Shown in pieces: positions 18,048-26,746 of a stretch of 64,000 bases of DNA. The translations under genes and the position numbers were made by a program. This DNA is from Thermoleophilia bacterium (lineage in GTDB: Bacteria; Actinomycetota; Thermoleophilia; Gaiellales; JAICJC01). The DNA is taken from positions 62,001-126,000 of the forward strand of contig JAICYJ010000002.1 in assembly GCA_025934255.1 (NCBI GenBank), read 5' to 3'. A model generated the notes under the pieces. That model worked only from the letters and a program-made list of their open reading frames with translations, made no database searches and had not been told where the DNA came from. Numbering within the stretch: the first letter of the stretch is position 1; every line of letters starts with the position of its first letter.

Positions 18048-19741
18048 GGCCTGGTGACGGCACCCTCGCTGGCGCTCGACACCAGCGCCGCGTACTTCGC
18101 GAACACGCCCGTCGAGTAGCGCGGTGCCGGCGCCGTCCAGCCGGCCAGACGCGCGGCGATCTCATCGTCGGACAGCTCCACCCGCAGCTCGCGGGCCTCG
18201 ATGTCGAACTCGATCATGTCGCCGTTCTGCACGATCGCGATCGGGCCGCCGTGTGCCGCCTCCGGTGTGACGTGGCCCGCCATCAGGCCGTGGGTGGCGC
18301 CCGAGAAGCGGCCGTCGGTGATCAGCGCGACCTCGTCGCCCAGGCCCTCGCCCACGATCGCCGCGGTCACGTGCAGCATCTCGCGCATGCCGGGGCCGCC
18401 GGCGGGGCCCTCGTAGCGGATCACGACCACCTCGCCGGCCTCGATCGAGCGGCTCTTGACGGCCGCGAAGCAGTCCTCCTCCGAGTCGAAGACGCGGGCC
18501 GGGCCGCGATGGCTGAGCCGCTCGTGCCCGGCCAGCTTGACGACGCAGCCGTCCGGCGAGAGGTTGCCGCGCAGGATCGCGAGGCCGCCCGAGGGCTTGA
18601 TCGGGCGGTCGATCGGCACCACCACCGGCTGGCCGGGGGTCTCCACCACCTGATCGGCGATCTCGCCCAGCGTGCGGCCGTCCACCGTGCGCGCGCCCAC
18701 GTGCACCAGCTCGCGCTTGGCCAGCTCCCGTGCCACCAGCGCCACGCCGCCGGCGTCGAAGATGTCGGTGGCGACGAACTCGCCGCCGGGCTTGAGGCTG
18801 GCCACGATCGGCGTTCGCTCGGCGATGCGGTCGAAGTCGTCGATCGAGAAGGGGATGTCCAGCTCGCGGGCGATCGCCAGCAGGTGCAGGACGCCGTTGG
18901 TGGATCCGCCGGTCGCCGCCACCGAGGCGGCCGCGTTCTCGAGCGCGTCGTGGGTCACGATCTGCGAGGGCCGGACGTCGTCGCGGACGAGCTGCATCAC
19001 CAGCTCGCCCGCCTTCTCGGCCGCGTCGCCCTTGCCGCGGTTGAGCGCCGGGATGCCGTTCATCCCGCCCGGCGACAGGCCCAGGAACTCAAGCGCCGTG
19101 GACATCGTGTTGGCCGTGTACTGGCCGCCGCAGGCTCCGGCGCCGGGGCAGGCGGCCGACTCGACCTCGTGCAGCTCCTCGGCGTCGATCCGCTCGGCCG
19201 CGTAGGCGCCGATCGCCTCGAACACGTCCTGGATGGTGATGTCGCGGCCGCGGAAGGTGCCGGGCGCGATCGTGCCGTTGTAGAGCACCAGGCCGGGCAC
19301 GTCCAGCCGGCACAGCGCCATGGCCGCGGCCGGGATCGTCTTGTCGCAGCCGACCAGGCAGACGAGGCCGTCCATCAAATGACCCCGCACCACCAGCTCG
19401 ATCGAGTCGGCGATCACCTCGCGGCTGACCAGCGAGGCGCGCATGCCCTCGGTCCCCATCGAGACGCCGTCCGACACCGAGATCGTGTTGAACTCCATCG
19501 GCGTGCCGCCCGCGGCGCGGATGCCGGCCTTCACGCGCTGCGCCAGTTCGCGCTGGTTGAAGTTGCAGGGCATCGTCTCGATCCACGTGGTGGAGACGCC
19601 GACGATCGGCCGCGCCAGGTCGTCGTCGGTGAAGCCGATGCCCTTCAGCATCGCGCGGGCGGCGGCCCGGTCGGGGCCGTCGGTGAGGGCGGCGCTGTGG
19701 CGCTTCGCGGGGTCGGACGGTCTGTCGAAGGGGTTACTCAA
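18044..19741 (-). CDS. ilvD: Dihydroxy-acid dehydratase
   Basis: 565 residues. It dehydrates 2,3-dihydroxy-isovalerate and 2,3-dihydroxy-3-methylvalerate to 2-oxo acids in valine and isoleucine synthesis. The Fe-S ligands are in [18 protein letters not shown] and [17 protein letters not shown]; the C-terminal active site includes [16 protein letters not shown]. The start is TTG at 19741, the only in-frame start that keeps the family N-terminus; it lies within the stop region of the upstream 76-residue gene (8-base overlap). Length is normal for the short clade (about 555-570). Confidence 0.96.
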   Translation of the reverse strand: MSNPFDRPSDPAKRHSAALTDGPDRAAARAMLKGIGFTDDDLARPIVGVSTTWIETMPCNFNQRELAQRVKAGIRAAGGTPMEFNTISVSDGVSMGTEGMRASLVSREVIADSIELVVRGHLMDGLVCLVGCDKTIPAAAMALCRLDVPGLVLYNGTIAPGTFRGRDITIQDVFEAIGAYAAERIDAEELHEVESAACPGAGACGGQYTANTMSTALEFLGLSPGGMNGIPALNRGKGDAAEKAGELVMQLVRDDVRPSQIVTHDALENAAASVAATGGSTNGVLHLLAIARELDIPFSIDDFDRIAERTPIVASLKPGGEFVATDIFDAGGVALVARELAKRELVHVGARTVDGRTLGEIADQVVETPGQPVVVPIDRPIKPSGGLAILRGNLSPDGCVVKLAGHERLSHRGPARVFDSEEDCFAAVKSRSIEAGEVVVIRYEGPAGGPGMREMLHVTAAIVGEGLGDEVALITDGRFSGATHGLMAGHVTPEAAHGGPIAIVQNGDMIEFDIEARELRVELSDDEIAARLAGWTAPAPRYSTGVFAKYAALVSSASEGAVTRP

Positions 19742-19964
19742 CGGCGTTCACGACCTTGATGCCCCAGGCCTTGCCGGCCGCGAACAGCGCATCCGGGTCG
19801 ACCTCGTCGGCATACCCGATCAGGTGCTGCGTGGGGTTGTCGGGCGTCGAGCCGAACACGACCCGGCGGGTCACTGCCACGCCCGGGCGCGCCAGATGGT
19901 CGCCGCGCTCGCGCGCTGCCTCGGCCTCCTCGGCCGCCGGTCCCTCTGCGTAGCCCTTGCCCAT
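19734..19964 (-). CDS. Small conserved-looking hypothetical protein, 76 aa
   Basis: 76 residues, ATG at 19964, overlapping the ilvD start by 8 bases. TAGACT (plus 19972-19977) sits 7 bases upstream, so this gene probably carries the operon promoter. The N-terminus is charged and alanine-rich ([13 protein letters not shown]); the rest is a small soluble alpha/beta-like sequence. No known motif recognised. Tight coupling with ilvD suggests a link to branched-chain amino acid synthesis, or simply that translation through it sets the ilvD rate from a TTG start. Confidence 0.65.
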   Translation of the reverse strand: MGKGYAEGPAAEEAEAARERGDHLARPGVAVTRRVVFGSTPDNPTQHLIGYADEVDPDALFAAGKAWGIKVVNAVE

Positions 19965-19977
19965 CCGGGCAAGTCTA
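19965..19977 (-). promoter_or_regulatory. Leaderless promoter of the 76-aa gene/ilvD operon
   Basis: TAGACT on the minus strand (plus 19972-19977), 7-base spacer, then ATG. It is identical in box and near identical in spacing to the leuC promoter. Confidence 0.55.
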
Positions 19978-20904
19978 CCCGGCGGCCGCCATCGCGAGCA
20001 TGCCCAGCAGCTCGGCCCGGGTCACCTCAGGACCGGGGGTGTCGGCCAGCTCCGGACGTCTCAGCGCCGCGTCGGCCACCGCCTCGCGCGCGGGCGCGTC
20101 GAGGCCGATCCGGGCGTGGCCGCCCAGCTCGTCCACATGCGCGACGAGATCGCCGGTGCTCACCGCGAGCGCCGTTGCCAGGTCAGCCATCACCTCGGGT
20201 GCCCGCTGCAGCATCACGGTGATCGTGGCCGGCAGCACCGCGGCGTTGGTCTGGGCGTGGCCGGTGCCGGCCACCCGGACGGTGGTCTGGCAGAGCACGT
20301 GGTGAACGGCGTAGCCCGCGGAGTCAACGGCGTAGGCAGAGAGCAGCGCGCCGAGCGCACGATCGCCGTCGGCGATCAGCTGGGCGCCGCGCAGCGCGAC
20401 GATCGTGGCGACCGGGTTGGCCCACGGCCCGTAGAGCGCCTCCACGCCGTGGGCGAGCGCGTTCAGCGCGCTCGCCCGAAGCGCCGGCTCCGGCAGCGAG
20501 CACATCAGAGCGGGATCGCCGACCACCAGCACCGGTCGCACGGACGGCCCCTGCTCGCGGCCCTCGATCTTGCGGTGAAGCGACGTCATCTCGGCTCCCG
20601 ACAGGGTGGTCGGCACCGCCCCCACCCGGGCGCCCGTGGCCGAGGCGATGGCCTTGGCCGTGTCGATCACCCGCCCGCCGCCCCACGCCAGCAGGCGGCC
20701 GCCGCCGGCCTCGGGCAACAGCCGCGCCGCCAGCTCCGGCACCTGTCCCTCGCCCACCGTCAGCGCTGGCATGAAGCCGGGGTCGGCGCGCGGCGTCGTC
20801 AGCAGCGTCGTGTCCGAGTCCCAGCCCAACCGCCGCACGGCACCGACCGCGTCCTCGCCGTAGACGATGGTGCGGTCGCCGTCGCGCCAGCTGAACGCGC
20901 TCAT
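19975..20904 (-). CDS. Iron-containing alcohol dehydrogenase (maleylacetate reductase-like)
   Basis: 309 residues. NAD(P)-binding GGGRVIDTAKAIA near residue 75 and PTTLSGAEMTS after it match Fe-type dehydrogenases. Metal ligands fit ALNALAHGVEALYG, AVHHVLCQTT and GHAQTNAAVLP, each with a histidine. Length and the HAQTNAAVLP segment resemble maleylacetate reductases, which are shorter than typical iron alcohol dehydrogenases (about 380). That would place it in aromatic ring-cleavage catabolism, but no ring-cleavage dioxygenase is adjacent. It begins inside the stop of the EamA exporter gene (ATGA). Confidence 0.82.
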   Translation of the reverse strand: MSAFSWRDGDRTIVYGEDAVGAVRRLGWDSDTTLLTTPRADPGFMPALTVGEGQVPELAARLLPEAGGGRLLAWGGGRVIDTAKAIASATGARVGAVPTTLSGAEMTSLHRKIEGREQGPSVRPVLVVGDPALMCSLPEPALRASALNALAHGVEALYGPWANPVATIVALRGAQLIADGDRALGALLSAYAVDSAGYAVHHVLCQTTVRVAGTGHAQTNAAVLPATITVMLQRAPEVMADLATALAVSTGDLVAHVDELGGHARIGLDAPAREAVADAALRRPELADTPGPEVTRAELLGMLAMAAAG

Positions 20905-21740
20905 CGCTGCACCTGCGCGACCGCCACGCCACCGACCACCAGCAGCGTGCCCAGGGCCAGCCAGGGCGTGACGTTCTCGCCCAGCGTAAGCGCACCGATC
21001 ACGACCGCCAGCGGGGGCACCCCGTACAGGTAGGCGACCGCGCGGGACGCGTCGACCCGACGCAGCGCCATCGTCCAGCCGATGTAGGCGAACAGGGTGC
21101 ACCCCAGCCCCAGGTAGAGCAGCAGCGCCCAGTCCTCGTGCGACAGCCCGCGCAGGTGATCGCCCGACGAGGGCTGCAGCAGGAACAGCAGCGGCACCGT
21201 GCCGGCAAGCGTGGCCGCAGAGCTGATCGAGGTGGTGCTGGCATGCGCGGACAGCGGTTTCACCAGCACGTTGTAGAGCGCGAACGAGAACGCCGCCACC
21301 AACACCAGCAGCGGCCCGGCCGCGTTGTCCAGCGAGACGGCCTGCCCTGAGCCGAGCGTGACCACGACCACCACGCCGCAGAACGCCACCACCAGACCGA
21401 CCAGCCGCCACGGCGAGAACCGCTCCAGGCCCAGCAGCAGGGCCAGCGCGAGCGTCATGCCGGGGGCGGTGCCCACGATCACGGCCGCCGTGCCCGAGGT
21501 GGTGCGCAGCTCTCCCTCGTTCAGCGCCAGGTGGTAGACGGCGACCCAGCAGAGGCCGGCCACGATCACCCGCATCCAGTCCCGCCTGCTGAGGCCGGGC
21601 AGCCCGCCCGACAGATACAGCGTGGCCGCGAAGGCCGGCGCAACCATCAGGAAGCGCGCGGCCGCGATCTCGGGCGCGGACAGTCCGGCATCCAGCAGGT
21701 GCTTGATCGCCGCAAACGCTCCCGCCCACAACACCACCAC
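20901..21740 (-). CDS. EamA/DMT-family transporter
   Basis: 279 residues with about ten transmembrane helices in two EamA repeats; the C-terminal repeat shows the typical PPLAVVIGALTLGENVTPWLALGTLLVVGGV. It exports or imports small metabolites or amino acids at the inner membrane; substrate unknown. The start is the first of three consecutive GTG codons at 21740. No ATG, GTG or TTG lies upstream in frame, although the expected first-helix residues (RAHLVLAT) are readable there without a standard start codon, so the true start may be a rare codon. It lies 32 bases after the esterase stop. Confidence 0.87.
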   Translation of the reverse strand: MVVLWAGAFAAIKHLLDAGLSAPEIAAARFLMVAPAFAATLYLSGGLPGLSRRDWMRVIVAGLCWVAVYHLALNEGELRTTSGTAAVIVGTAPGMTLALALLLGLERFSPWRLVGLVVAFCGVVVVVTLGSGQAVSLDNAAGPLLVLVAAFSFALYNVLVKPLSAHASTTSISSAATLAGTVPLLFLLQPSSGDHLRGLSHEDWALLLYLGLGCTLFAYIGWTMALRRVDASRAVAYLYGVPPLAVVIGALTLGENVTPWLALGTLLVVGGVAVAQVQR

Positions 21741-21772
21741 GGTTGCCAGTACCAGGTGGGCCCGGACGTGGC

Positions 21773-22429
21773 TCAGATCACCTCTCCCAGCCAGCCGGCG
21801 AGGATCGGGAACACAGCCGGATCGACGGTGTGTGGCACCGGCGACTCGTGGTAGGTGACGTCGGCGCCGGCGGCGACCATACGGTCGCGCGCCCGCCTCC
21901 CCCAGTCCACGCTGATCACGGAGTCGAGCGTGCCGTGGGCGATCGCAACCGGGTAGCCGGTGAGGCCGTCCAGGTCGAGCTGGAAACCCTCGACGGTGGG
22001 CATGAACCCGGACAGGCCGATGATCCCGGCCGGCCGTTGCCTGCCCGCGGCCAGGCCCAGCGCCCAGGACATCACGCAGCCCTGCGAGAACCCGCCCAGC
22101 ACGGTGCGCTGGAGCGGCACTCCGGTGCTATCAGCCAGCCCGTCCAGCCACTCGCCGGCCACCTGCATGGTCGCCAGGAAGGGGGCCGGGTCCGGATAGC
22201 CGATCTCACGGAGCGCGTACCAGTGGCGGCCGCCCGGTGGAAGCGCCAGCGGCGCGCGCGGGGTGATGCCGACCAGCCTCCGCTCCGGGTCGACCAGGTC
22301 GAACAGATCGACCAGGTCGTGCTCGCTCGATCCGCGGCCGTGCAGGAGCACCAGCGCCCCCTGCGGTGGGCCGTCGGCCGGGCGGGTCAGTGCCGTGATC
22401 GGATCCACGATCTGGCAGAGTAGCGCCAT
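21773..22429 (-). CDS. Phospholipase/carboxylesterase-type alpha/beta hydrolase
   Basis: 218 residues of the Abhydrolase_2 (YpfH/acyl-protein thioesterase-like) family. LVLLHGRGSSEHDL forms the oxyanion region; GGFSQGC is the nucleophile elbow; the Asp is in HGTLDSVI and the His in SPVPHTVD. ATG 22429 is the listed start. An in-frame GTG at 22408 gives VDPITALTRPA, which fits the family N-terminus equally well. The ATG overlaps the ATG of the divergent thioesterase gene by two bases, so neither gene has its own upstream space. Confidence 0.87.
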   Translation of the reverse strand: MALLCQIVDPITALTRPADGPPQGALVLLHGRGSSEHDLVDLFDLVDPERRLVGITPRAPLALPPGGRHWYALREIGYPDPAPFLATMQVAGEWLDGLADSTGVPLQRTVLGGFSQGCVMSWALGLAAGRQRPAGIIGLSGFMPTVEGFQLDLDGLTGYPVAIAHGTLDSVISVDWGRRARDRMVAAGADVTYHESPVPHTVDPAVFPILAGWLGEVI

Positions 22430-22844
22430 GGGATACACCAAACGCGTGGAGATCAGGTGGCGGGATCTGGACGGCTTCGGGCACGTCAACAACGCCGTCT
22501 TCCTGACCTATCTGGAGGAGGCAAGGGACGAGTTCTACACCGGCCTGCTCAGCCACGACACCGTCAACCAGATGGTGCTGCGCCACACGTCGGTGGACTT
22601 CCGGCGCAGCCTCGTGCAGAGCGACGATCTGGTGGACGTCGGGCTGGTCGTGATCCAGGTGGGGACGTCGAGCGTGGTCACCCGCGAGACGATCACGTCG
22701 AGCGCGACCGGCGAGGTGGCGGCGGTGGCGGAGTCGGTGATGGTCCACTGCGACCAGGCCCGGGAGCGGTCCCAGCCGTTCCCGGACGAGCCGCGGCGGC
22801 TGCTGGAGGCGGCGCTCGAGCAGGATGCGAAGGAGGGTGACTGA
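22428..22844 (+). CDS. Acyl-CoA thioesterase (4HBT hotdog family)
   Basis: 138 residues with a single hotdog fold. The signature RWRDLDGFGHVNNAVFLTYLEEAR near residue 10 contains the catalytic Asp and the GHVNN motif of 4-hydroxybenzoyl-CoA thioesterase/YbgC-type enzymes. It hydrolyses an acyl- or aroyl-CoA thioester. The start at 22428 is opposite and overlapping the start of the minus-strand esterase. It is followed by an excellent ribosome-binding site (AGGAGG at 22831-22836) for the double cupin, whose ATG overlaps its stop (TGATG), so the two are cotranscribed. Confidence 0.88.
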   Translation: MGYTKRVEIRWRDLDGFGHVNNAVFLTYLEEARDEFYTGLLSHDTVNQMVLRHTSVDFRRSLVQSDDLVDVGLVVIQVGTSSVVTRETITSSATGEVAAVAESVMVHCDQARERSQPFPDEPRRLLEAALEQDAKEGD

Positions 22845-23764
22845 TGACGCACGTTGTCCACTGGGACGATTGTGAGGGGCGCGATCGCCACGCCGGCGAT
22901 ATCCACGCCACCTGGTTCGACCTGGGCAGGCTGGGCAACAGCGACCGGGTCGGCCTGACCCGGATCGCGATCCAACCGGGGCGGCGCTCCACGCCGGCTC
23001 ACATCCACGGCGCCGAGGAGGAGATCTTCCACGTGCTGTCGGGCGCCGGGTTGCTGTGGCAGGACGGCGAGGTCTGCGAGGTCGGGCCCGGCGACACCAT
23101 CGCCCACCCCGCAAACGCACAGACGCACACGCTGCGCGCCGGCGACCAGGTGCTGGACGTGCTCGCCTTCGGCACCCGCGTGCCCCTGGAGCTCTGCTAC
23201 CTGCCGCGTGCCGGCCACGCCTGGGCCGGGCCGACGGTGGTGGAGGCGCCGGGCATGCGCAACCTGTTCAAGCTGGACGACGTGGCCGGTGACTTTCCCT
23301 TCCCCGAGCCCGGCCGGCGCCACTCAAACGTGGCGGCACTGGACGACGTGGAGCCGATGCCGGCCGGGCCGAAGGTGCGGGTGCGGCGCGACCTGGGCGC
23401 GGCCACGGGCGCGATCCGCACCGGCCTCAAGCACATCACCTCGGAGCCGGGCCGGCTGGTCTGCGCGCCGCACTGCCACTCGGCCGAGGAGGAGATCTTC
23501 GTCGTGCTCGAGGGAGACGGGACGTGCGAGCTGGGCGACGAGTCGTTCCCCGTGCGCCGCGGCAGCGTGATCACCAGGCCGGCCGGGACGGGGATCGCGC
23601 ACGCGATCCGGGCCGGCGATGCCGGGATCGCATTGCTGGCCTACGGCACCCGCGAGCCGAACGACATCTGCTACTACCCGCGCTCCGGAAAGGTCTACCT
23701 CTGCGGCGTGGGCGTGATCGGTCGGATCGAGCCGGTCGACTACTGGGACGGCGAGGAGCTGTGA
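22844..23764 (+). CDS. Double-cupin protein
   Basis: 306 residues with two cupin barrels. The first (about residues 42-115) has PAHIHGAEEEIFHVLSG, the second (about 190-265) has APHCHSAEEEIFVVLEG. Each carries the HxH...E metal triad of cupin motif 1; motif 2 histidines appear as NAQTHTL and GIAHAI. Both barrels should therefore bind metal. Bicupins with both sites intact include gentisate/1-hydroxy-2-naphthoate-type dioxygenases and oxalate decarboxylases, but this one lacks clear signatures of either. An Ala-Glu-Glu-Glu-Ile-Phe motif repeated in both halves shows an internal duplication. Coupled to the thioesterase gene. Confidence 0.85.
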   Translation: MTHVVHWDDCEGRDRHAGDIHATWFDLGRLGNSDRVGLTRIAIQPGRRSTPAHIHGAEEEIFHVLSGAGLLWQDGEVCEVGPGDTIAHPANAQTHTLRAGDQVLDVLAFGTRVPLELCYLPRAGHAWAGPTVVEAPGMRNLFKLDDVAGDFPFPEPGRRHSNVAALDDVEPMPAGPKVRVRRDLGAATGAIRTGLKHITSEPGRLVCAPHCHSAEEEIFVVLEGDGTCELGDESFPVRRGSVITRPAGTGIAHAIRAGDAGIALLAYGTREPNDICYYPRSGKVYLCGVGVIGRIEPVDYWDGEEL

Positions 23765-23796
23765 GCGCGGAGGGTTCCACGTGGGCTGGTCGTGAC

Positions 23797-24171
23797 CTAC
23801 GAGTACCAGGCGGGCGGATCTGATCCCGGCGCCGGCGGGTCGGCGGTCTGGCCGCCGGCGTACTCCCGGCGATCGGTGGTTGGGCACCAGACCGAGGCGT
23901 GCTCGAACCGCTCGGCCATCAGCCGGGCGGTGACGTCCTGCATGGTCGCGTCGGCCACCGAGGCCCGGCCGTCGGTCTCGATCACCAGCAGCCCTTCGTC
24001 GCCGTCCGGGAAGTACGTGGCCCGCACGCCCGTGCCCGAGAGCGGCTGCTTCAGCCAGTGGAAGCCGATGCCGTCCAGCTCCGGCCCCCAGTCGAAGCGG
24101 TACCCGAGCGGCTCGAGGAAGGCACGGAGGGCCTCGACCGGCACGGCCTGGAATCGAACTTCGAGGCGCAT
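23797..24171 (-). CDS. Hypothetical protein, about 124 aa
   Basis: Unrecognised soluble protein opening MRLEVRFQAVPVEALRAFLEPLGY. I prefer ATG 24171 over ATG 24177: TAGACT (plus 24180-24185) would put the TSS at about 24172, so the first ATG would not be transcribed. The body has a YRFDWGPELDGIGFHWL segment and the tail is proline- and glycine-rich and probably disordered. Same strand as the VOC and GNAT genes upstream, each with its own promoter box. No function assigned. Confidence 0.6.
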   Translation of the reverse strand: MRLEVRFQAVPVEALRAFLEPLGYRFDWGPELDGIGFHWLKQPLSGTGVRATYFPDGDEGLLVIETDGRASVADATMQDVTARLMAERFEHASVWCPTTDRREYAGGQTADPPAPGSDPPAWYS

Positions 24172-24185
24172 ACCCATCCAGTCTA
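24172..24185 (-). promoter_or_regulatory. Leaderless promoter of the 124-aa hypothetical gene
   Basis: Minus-strand TAGACT at plus 24180-24185, 8 bases from the second ATG but only 2 bases from the first. This decides the start codon. Confidence 0.5.
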
Positions 24186-24241
24186 GTTTTCGTCCGCTTG
24201 CCTACGTGATCCGCGGCGTGATCGGCCCGCGCAACCTGAGA

Positions 24242-24637
24242 CTACCGGGCGATCTCCCAGATGTGGCCGCCCGGGTCGCGGAAGCTGGCGGTGCGCACGC
24301 CCCACGGCCGATCCATCGGGCCGTTCAGAAGCACCACTCCCCGCCGCGTCAACTCCACACACATGCCGTCGACGTCGTCCACAGCCAGAGTGAACTGAAA
24401 GCGGACGCCCGCCCCGACCGGCGCGACCGCTGCCGGTTCGACCAGGCTCGGCGCCTCGGTCTCGCGTAACAGGTTGATCAGCGTGTCGCCGAACTTGAAG
24501 ACAGCCGAGTCGTCGTCCTCGTAGAACACCTCGAGTCCGAACACGTCGGCGTAAAAGGTGCGCGACGCCTCCACGTCGTCCACGAACAGCGTGACCGCCG
24601 CGATCCCGCCGGGCCACGTCTGCGTCTGCTCGTTCAT
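24242..24637 (-). CDS. VOC family (glyoxalase/bleomycin-resistance-like) protein
   Basis: 131 residues with two beta-alpha-beta-beta-beta modules. The first runs from AAVTLFVDDVEASRTFYAD; the second from RFQFTLAVDDVDGMCVELTRRG and ends DRPWGVRTASFRDPGGHIWEIAR, the classic C-terminal VOC signature with a metal-binding Glu. Members isomerise glutathione or mycothiol adducts, cleave rings or bind antibiotics; the sequence does not decide. Its -10 box contains the stop codon of the GNAT gene upstream. Confidence 0.85.
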   Translation of the reverse strand: MNEQTQTWPGGIAAVTLFVDDVEASRTFYADVFGLEVFYEDDDSAVFKFGDTLINLLRETEAPSLVEPAAVAPVGAGVRFQFTLAVDDVDGMCVELTRRGVVLLNGPMDRPWGVRTASFRDPGGHIWEIAR

Positions 24638-24655
24638 CGGATGAGAGCCAGTCTA
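24638..24655 (-). promoter_or_regulatory. Promoter of the VOC gene, overlapping the GNAT stop codon
   Basis: TAGACT on the minus strand (plus 24650-24655) is 12 bases upstream of the VOC ATG; its first three bases are the TAG stop of the GNAT gene. Confidence 0.5.
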
Positions 24656-25243
24656 GACACCGTCCTGCGCGGCCGGCGCGACGGCCCGCGTCACGACCCA
24701 GCGGTGCTTGCCGATCTTGCGGTCGCGGACGAAGCCCAGCTGCTCGTAGGTCGACAGCGCACCGTTGAAGAGGAACCCGGCAGGCACCAAGCCGGCGTCC
24801 TCGGGGTATCCCTCGACGGTGCCGCCGCCCAGTCCCGCGATCAGATCGACGGCGCCGGCAAGCGCCGCGGTGGCAACGCCCCGTCGGCGGTGGCCCTTGC
24901 CGACGTAGCAGCACGCGATCCGCCAGTCCGGCGATGCCGTGCGACCCTTCTCGTAGGCCGCACGGCTCTTGATCCGGGGCAGCTCGTCGGGCGTCCCGAA
25001 CTGACACCACCCCAGGCAGTCGTCCCCGTCGAACACCAGCGCCGCATGGGCCGTGCCCGCCCGCACCCGCTCGTGCTTGCGCTCGCAGTTCTGGGCCGCG
25101 GTGGTGTCCTTGCCGACACCCTCGGCGTGGAAGCCCATGCACCAGCACCCGCCGAACACCCCGTTGTTGCGCTCCACCAGCGCGGCGAACGCGGGCCACG
25201 TCGACTGATCGAGCGGCTTGACGGTGTAGGTCGGTTCGGCCAT
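24653..25243 (-). CDS. GNAT-family N-acetyltransferase-like protein
   Basis: 196 residues. The acetyl-CoA pyrophosphate loop is in VGKGHRRRGVATAALAGAVDLI (R-x-x-G-x-A) near residue 115. The C-terminal ALSTYEQLGFVRDRKIGKHRWVV fits the final GNAT strands. The N-terminal half has an unusual aromatic, Cys-rich segment GGCWCMGFH and a KSRAAYEKGR helix seen in one clade of GNAT-like proteins. Substrate unknown. The start at 25243 is 10 bases from TAGACC (plus 25254-25259); its TAG stop lies inside the -10 box of the VOC gene. Confidence 0.8.
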   Translation of the reverse strand: MAEPTYTVKPLDQSTWPAFAALVERNNGVFGGCWCMGFHAEGVGKDTTAAQNCERKHERVRAGTAHAALVFDGDDCLGWCQFGTPDELPRIKSRAAYEKGRTASPDWRIACCYVGKGHRRRGVATAALAGAVDLIAGLGGGTVEGYPEDAGLVPAGFLFNGALSTYEQLGFVRDRKIGKHRWVVTRAVAPAAQDGV

Positions 25244-25259
25244 AGGTTGAGACGGTCTA
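25244..25259 (-). promoter_or_regulatory. Promoter of the GNAT gene, overlapping the thioredoxin stop codon
   Basis: TAGACC (plus 25254-25259) lies 10 bases before the GNAT ATG; the TAG is also the stop of the upstream thioredoxin gene. Confidence 0.45.
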
Positions 25260-25904
25260 GAAGAGCGCGCTCGCCAGCTCCCGTCGGTAGCGTAGCGCCA
25301 GCGGGTGGTCCTGCCCCAGGTCGGCGAACACGCCCACCATCACCTTGCGCAGCGCGTCGCGGGACTCGCCGCTGGAGCCGCGCACGCCGTCCAGCAGCAG
25401 CTGCAGCCCCCGCTCCGGATCTCCGGCCGCGATCGCCGCCAGGGCCGGGCCGGCGGTGTCGTCGTCGGCCAGCTCCAGGCGCGCCAGCGCGGCCAGCGCC
25501 CCGGCGTGGCCGGGCTCCAGCTCCAGCGCGCGGCGCAGTGAATCCTCGTCGCCCAGCTCGACCAGCCGGTCGGCCTCGCTCGGCAGCAGCCCGCGCAGGA
25601 ACAGGTCGGCCGTCTGCCGCGGCACGGCGCCGGTGAACTGATCGACCATGCGGCCGTCCCGGAACGCCTTCACGGCCGGGATGCCCTGCACGCGGTACTC
25701 GGCGGCCAGTCGCGGGTTCGCGTCGACGTCGACCTTGACCATCTCCACCTGTCCGTCCAGCGCCGCCACGGCATCCTCCAGCACCGGGGTCAGCTGGCGG
25801 CACGGCCCGCACCACTCGGCCCAGAAGTCGACGATCACCGGCACCTCGTGGGAGCGGTCGATCACGTCGCGCGCGAAGCTGTGATCGGTCGCGTCCGCGC
25901 TCAA
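25257..25904 (-). CDS. Thioredoxin-domain co-chaperone, CnoX/YbbN-like
   Basis: 215 residues. The N-terminal thioredoxin fold (about 1-105) has WAEWCGPCRQL with both active cysteines and the cis-Pro loop QGIPAVKAF. The rest is helical and TPR-like (LVELGDEDSLRRALELEPGHAGALAALARLELA), as in YbbN/CnoX, a holdase that hands oxidised proteins to DnaK/GroEL. Unlike E. coli CnoX, the full CGPC is kept, so redox activity is likely. The start is TTG 25904, overlapping the PAC2 gene stop (TTGA); upstream in-frame sequence is non-homologous low-complexity. Confidence 0.87.
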   Translation of the reverse strand: MSADATDHSFARDVIDRSHEVPVIVDFWAEWCGPCRQLTPVLEDAVAALDGQVEMVKVDVDANPRLAAEYRVQGIPAVKAFRDGRMVDQFTGAVPRQTADLFLRGLLPSEADRLVELGDEDSLRRALELEPGHAGALAALARLELADDDTAGPALAAIAAGDPERGLQLLLDGVRGSSGESRDALRKVMVGVFADLGQDHPLALRYRRELASALF

Positions 25905-26746
25905 CGCTCGGTGCCCTCCTCGCCCTGCTCTCGCAGGTACTGCTCGAAGTCGCGCGCCAGGTCCTCGCCGGTGGCCGGATCGTCGGCGTCGGCGGCCGAC
26001 TCCAGCTGCTCGACGTAGGCGCCCAGCTCCGGGTCGTCGGCCACGGCGGCGGCCACCCGCACCGCGTACTCGCTCGCGGCCCGCTCCAGCTCGCCGCTCG
26101 GCCCGGGGGTGCCGGTCAGGTCGGACAGACGCTCCAGCAGCGCCACCGCGGCGCGCGGGTTTGGCGTGGCCGAGATGTAGTGAGGCGTGGCCGCCCACAG
26201 GCTGGCCGAGCGCAGGTCGGCCCGGCCGCAGGCGTCATGCAGCACGCCCACGATCCCGGTGGGGCCCTCGTAGTTCGATCTGGTCAGATGCAGCCGCGCG
26301 ATCAGCTCCTCGTCGGATGCGGTGGACGACACCGGCACCGGGCGCGTGTGAGGCGTGTCGGCCAGGAGCGCGCCCAGCGTCACCACCAGCCCCACGCCGA
26401 TGTCGCCGGCCAGCCCGCAGATGGCGTCGGTGTAGGCTCGCCAGCGCATGTTCGGCTCAGGGCCGACCACGATCACGATGTCGTGCTGCTCGGAGGCCAT
26501 GATCTCGGTCTCGGGCCACTCCAGGTCGCGCACCTGGCCGTCGGAGAGCGTGACGGTGGGCCGCGTCTGCTGGTAGTCGACGAACGGATCGGGATCGATC
26601 GACGCGAACCGCTCCGCGCCGGTGGCCACACGCAGGTAGCCGGCCGCCAGGCTGGCGGCTCCGCCGGCGTCGTTCCAGCCCCGGAATGCCGCCACCATGG
26701 TCGGCCGGTTCAGCTTCGGCGTCGACTCGATGGTGATGTGCTCCAC
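25901..26746 (-). CDS. PAC2 family protein
   Basis: 281 residues. PAC2 proteins resemble eukaryotic proteasome-assembly chaperone 2 and are common in proteasome-bearing Actinobacteria. Visible marks are MVAAFRGWNDAGGAASLAAGYL near the N-terminus, IVIVVGPEPNMRWRAY, LGALLADTPHTRPVPV and PTGIVGVLHDAC. The GTG start at 26746 (VEHITIES) is supported by GACACT 6 bases upstream (plus 26753-26758); the longer in-frame extension is Arg/Pro-rich and antisense-like. Divergent from the MarP-like protease gene. No proteasome genes are in the window. Confidence 0.85.
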   Translation of the reverse strand: MEHITIESTPKLNRPTMVAAFRGWNDAGGAASLAAGYLRVATGAERFASIDPDPFVDYQQTRPTVTLSDGQVRDLEWPETEIMASEQHDIVIVVGPEPNMRWRAYTDAICGLAGDIGVGLVVTLGALLADTPHTRPVPVSSTASDEELIARLHLTRSNYEGPTGIVGVLHDACGRADLRSASLWAATPHYISATPNPRAAVALLERLSDLTGTPGPSGELERAASEYAVRVAAAVADDPELGAYVEQLESAADADDPATGEDLARDFEQYLREQGEEGTER

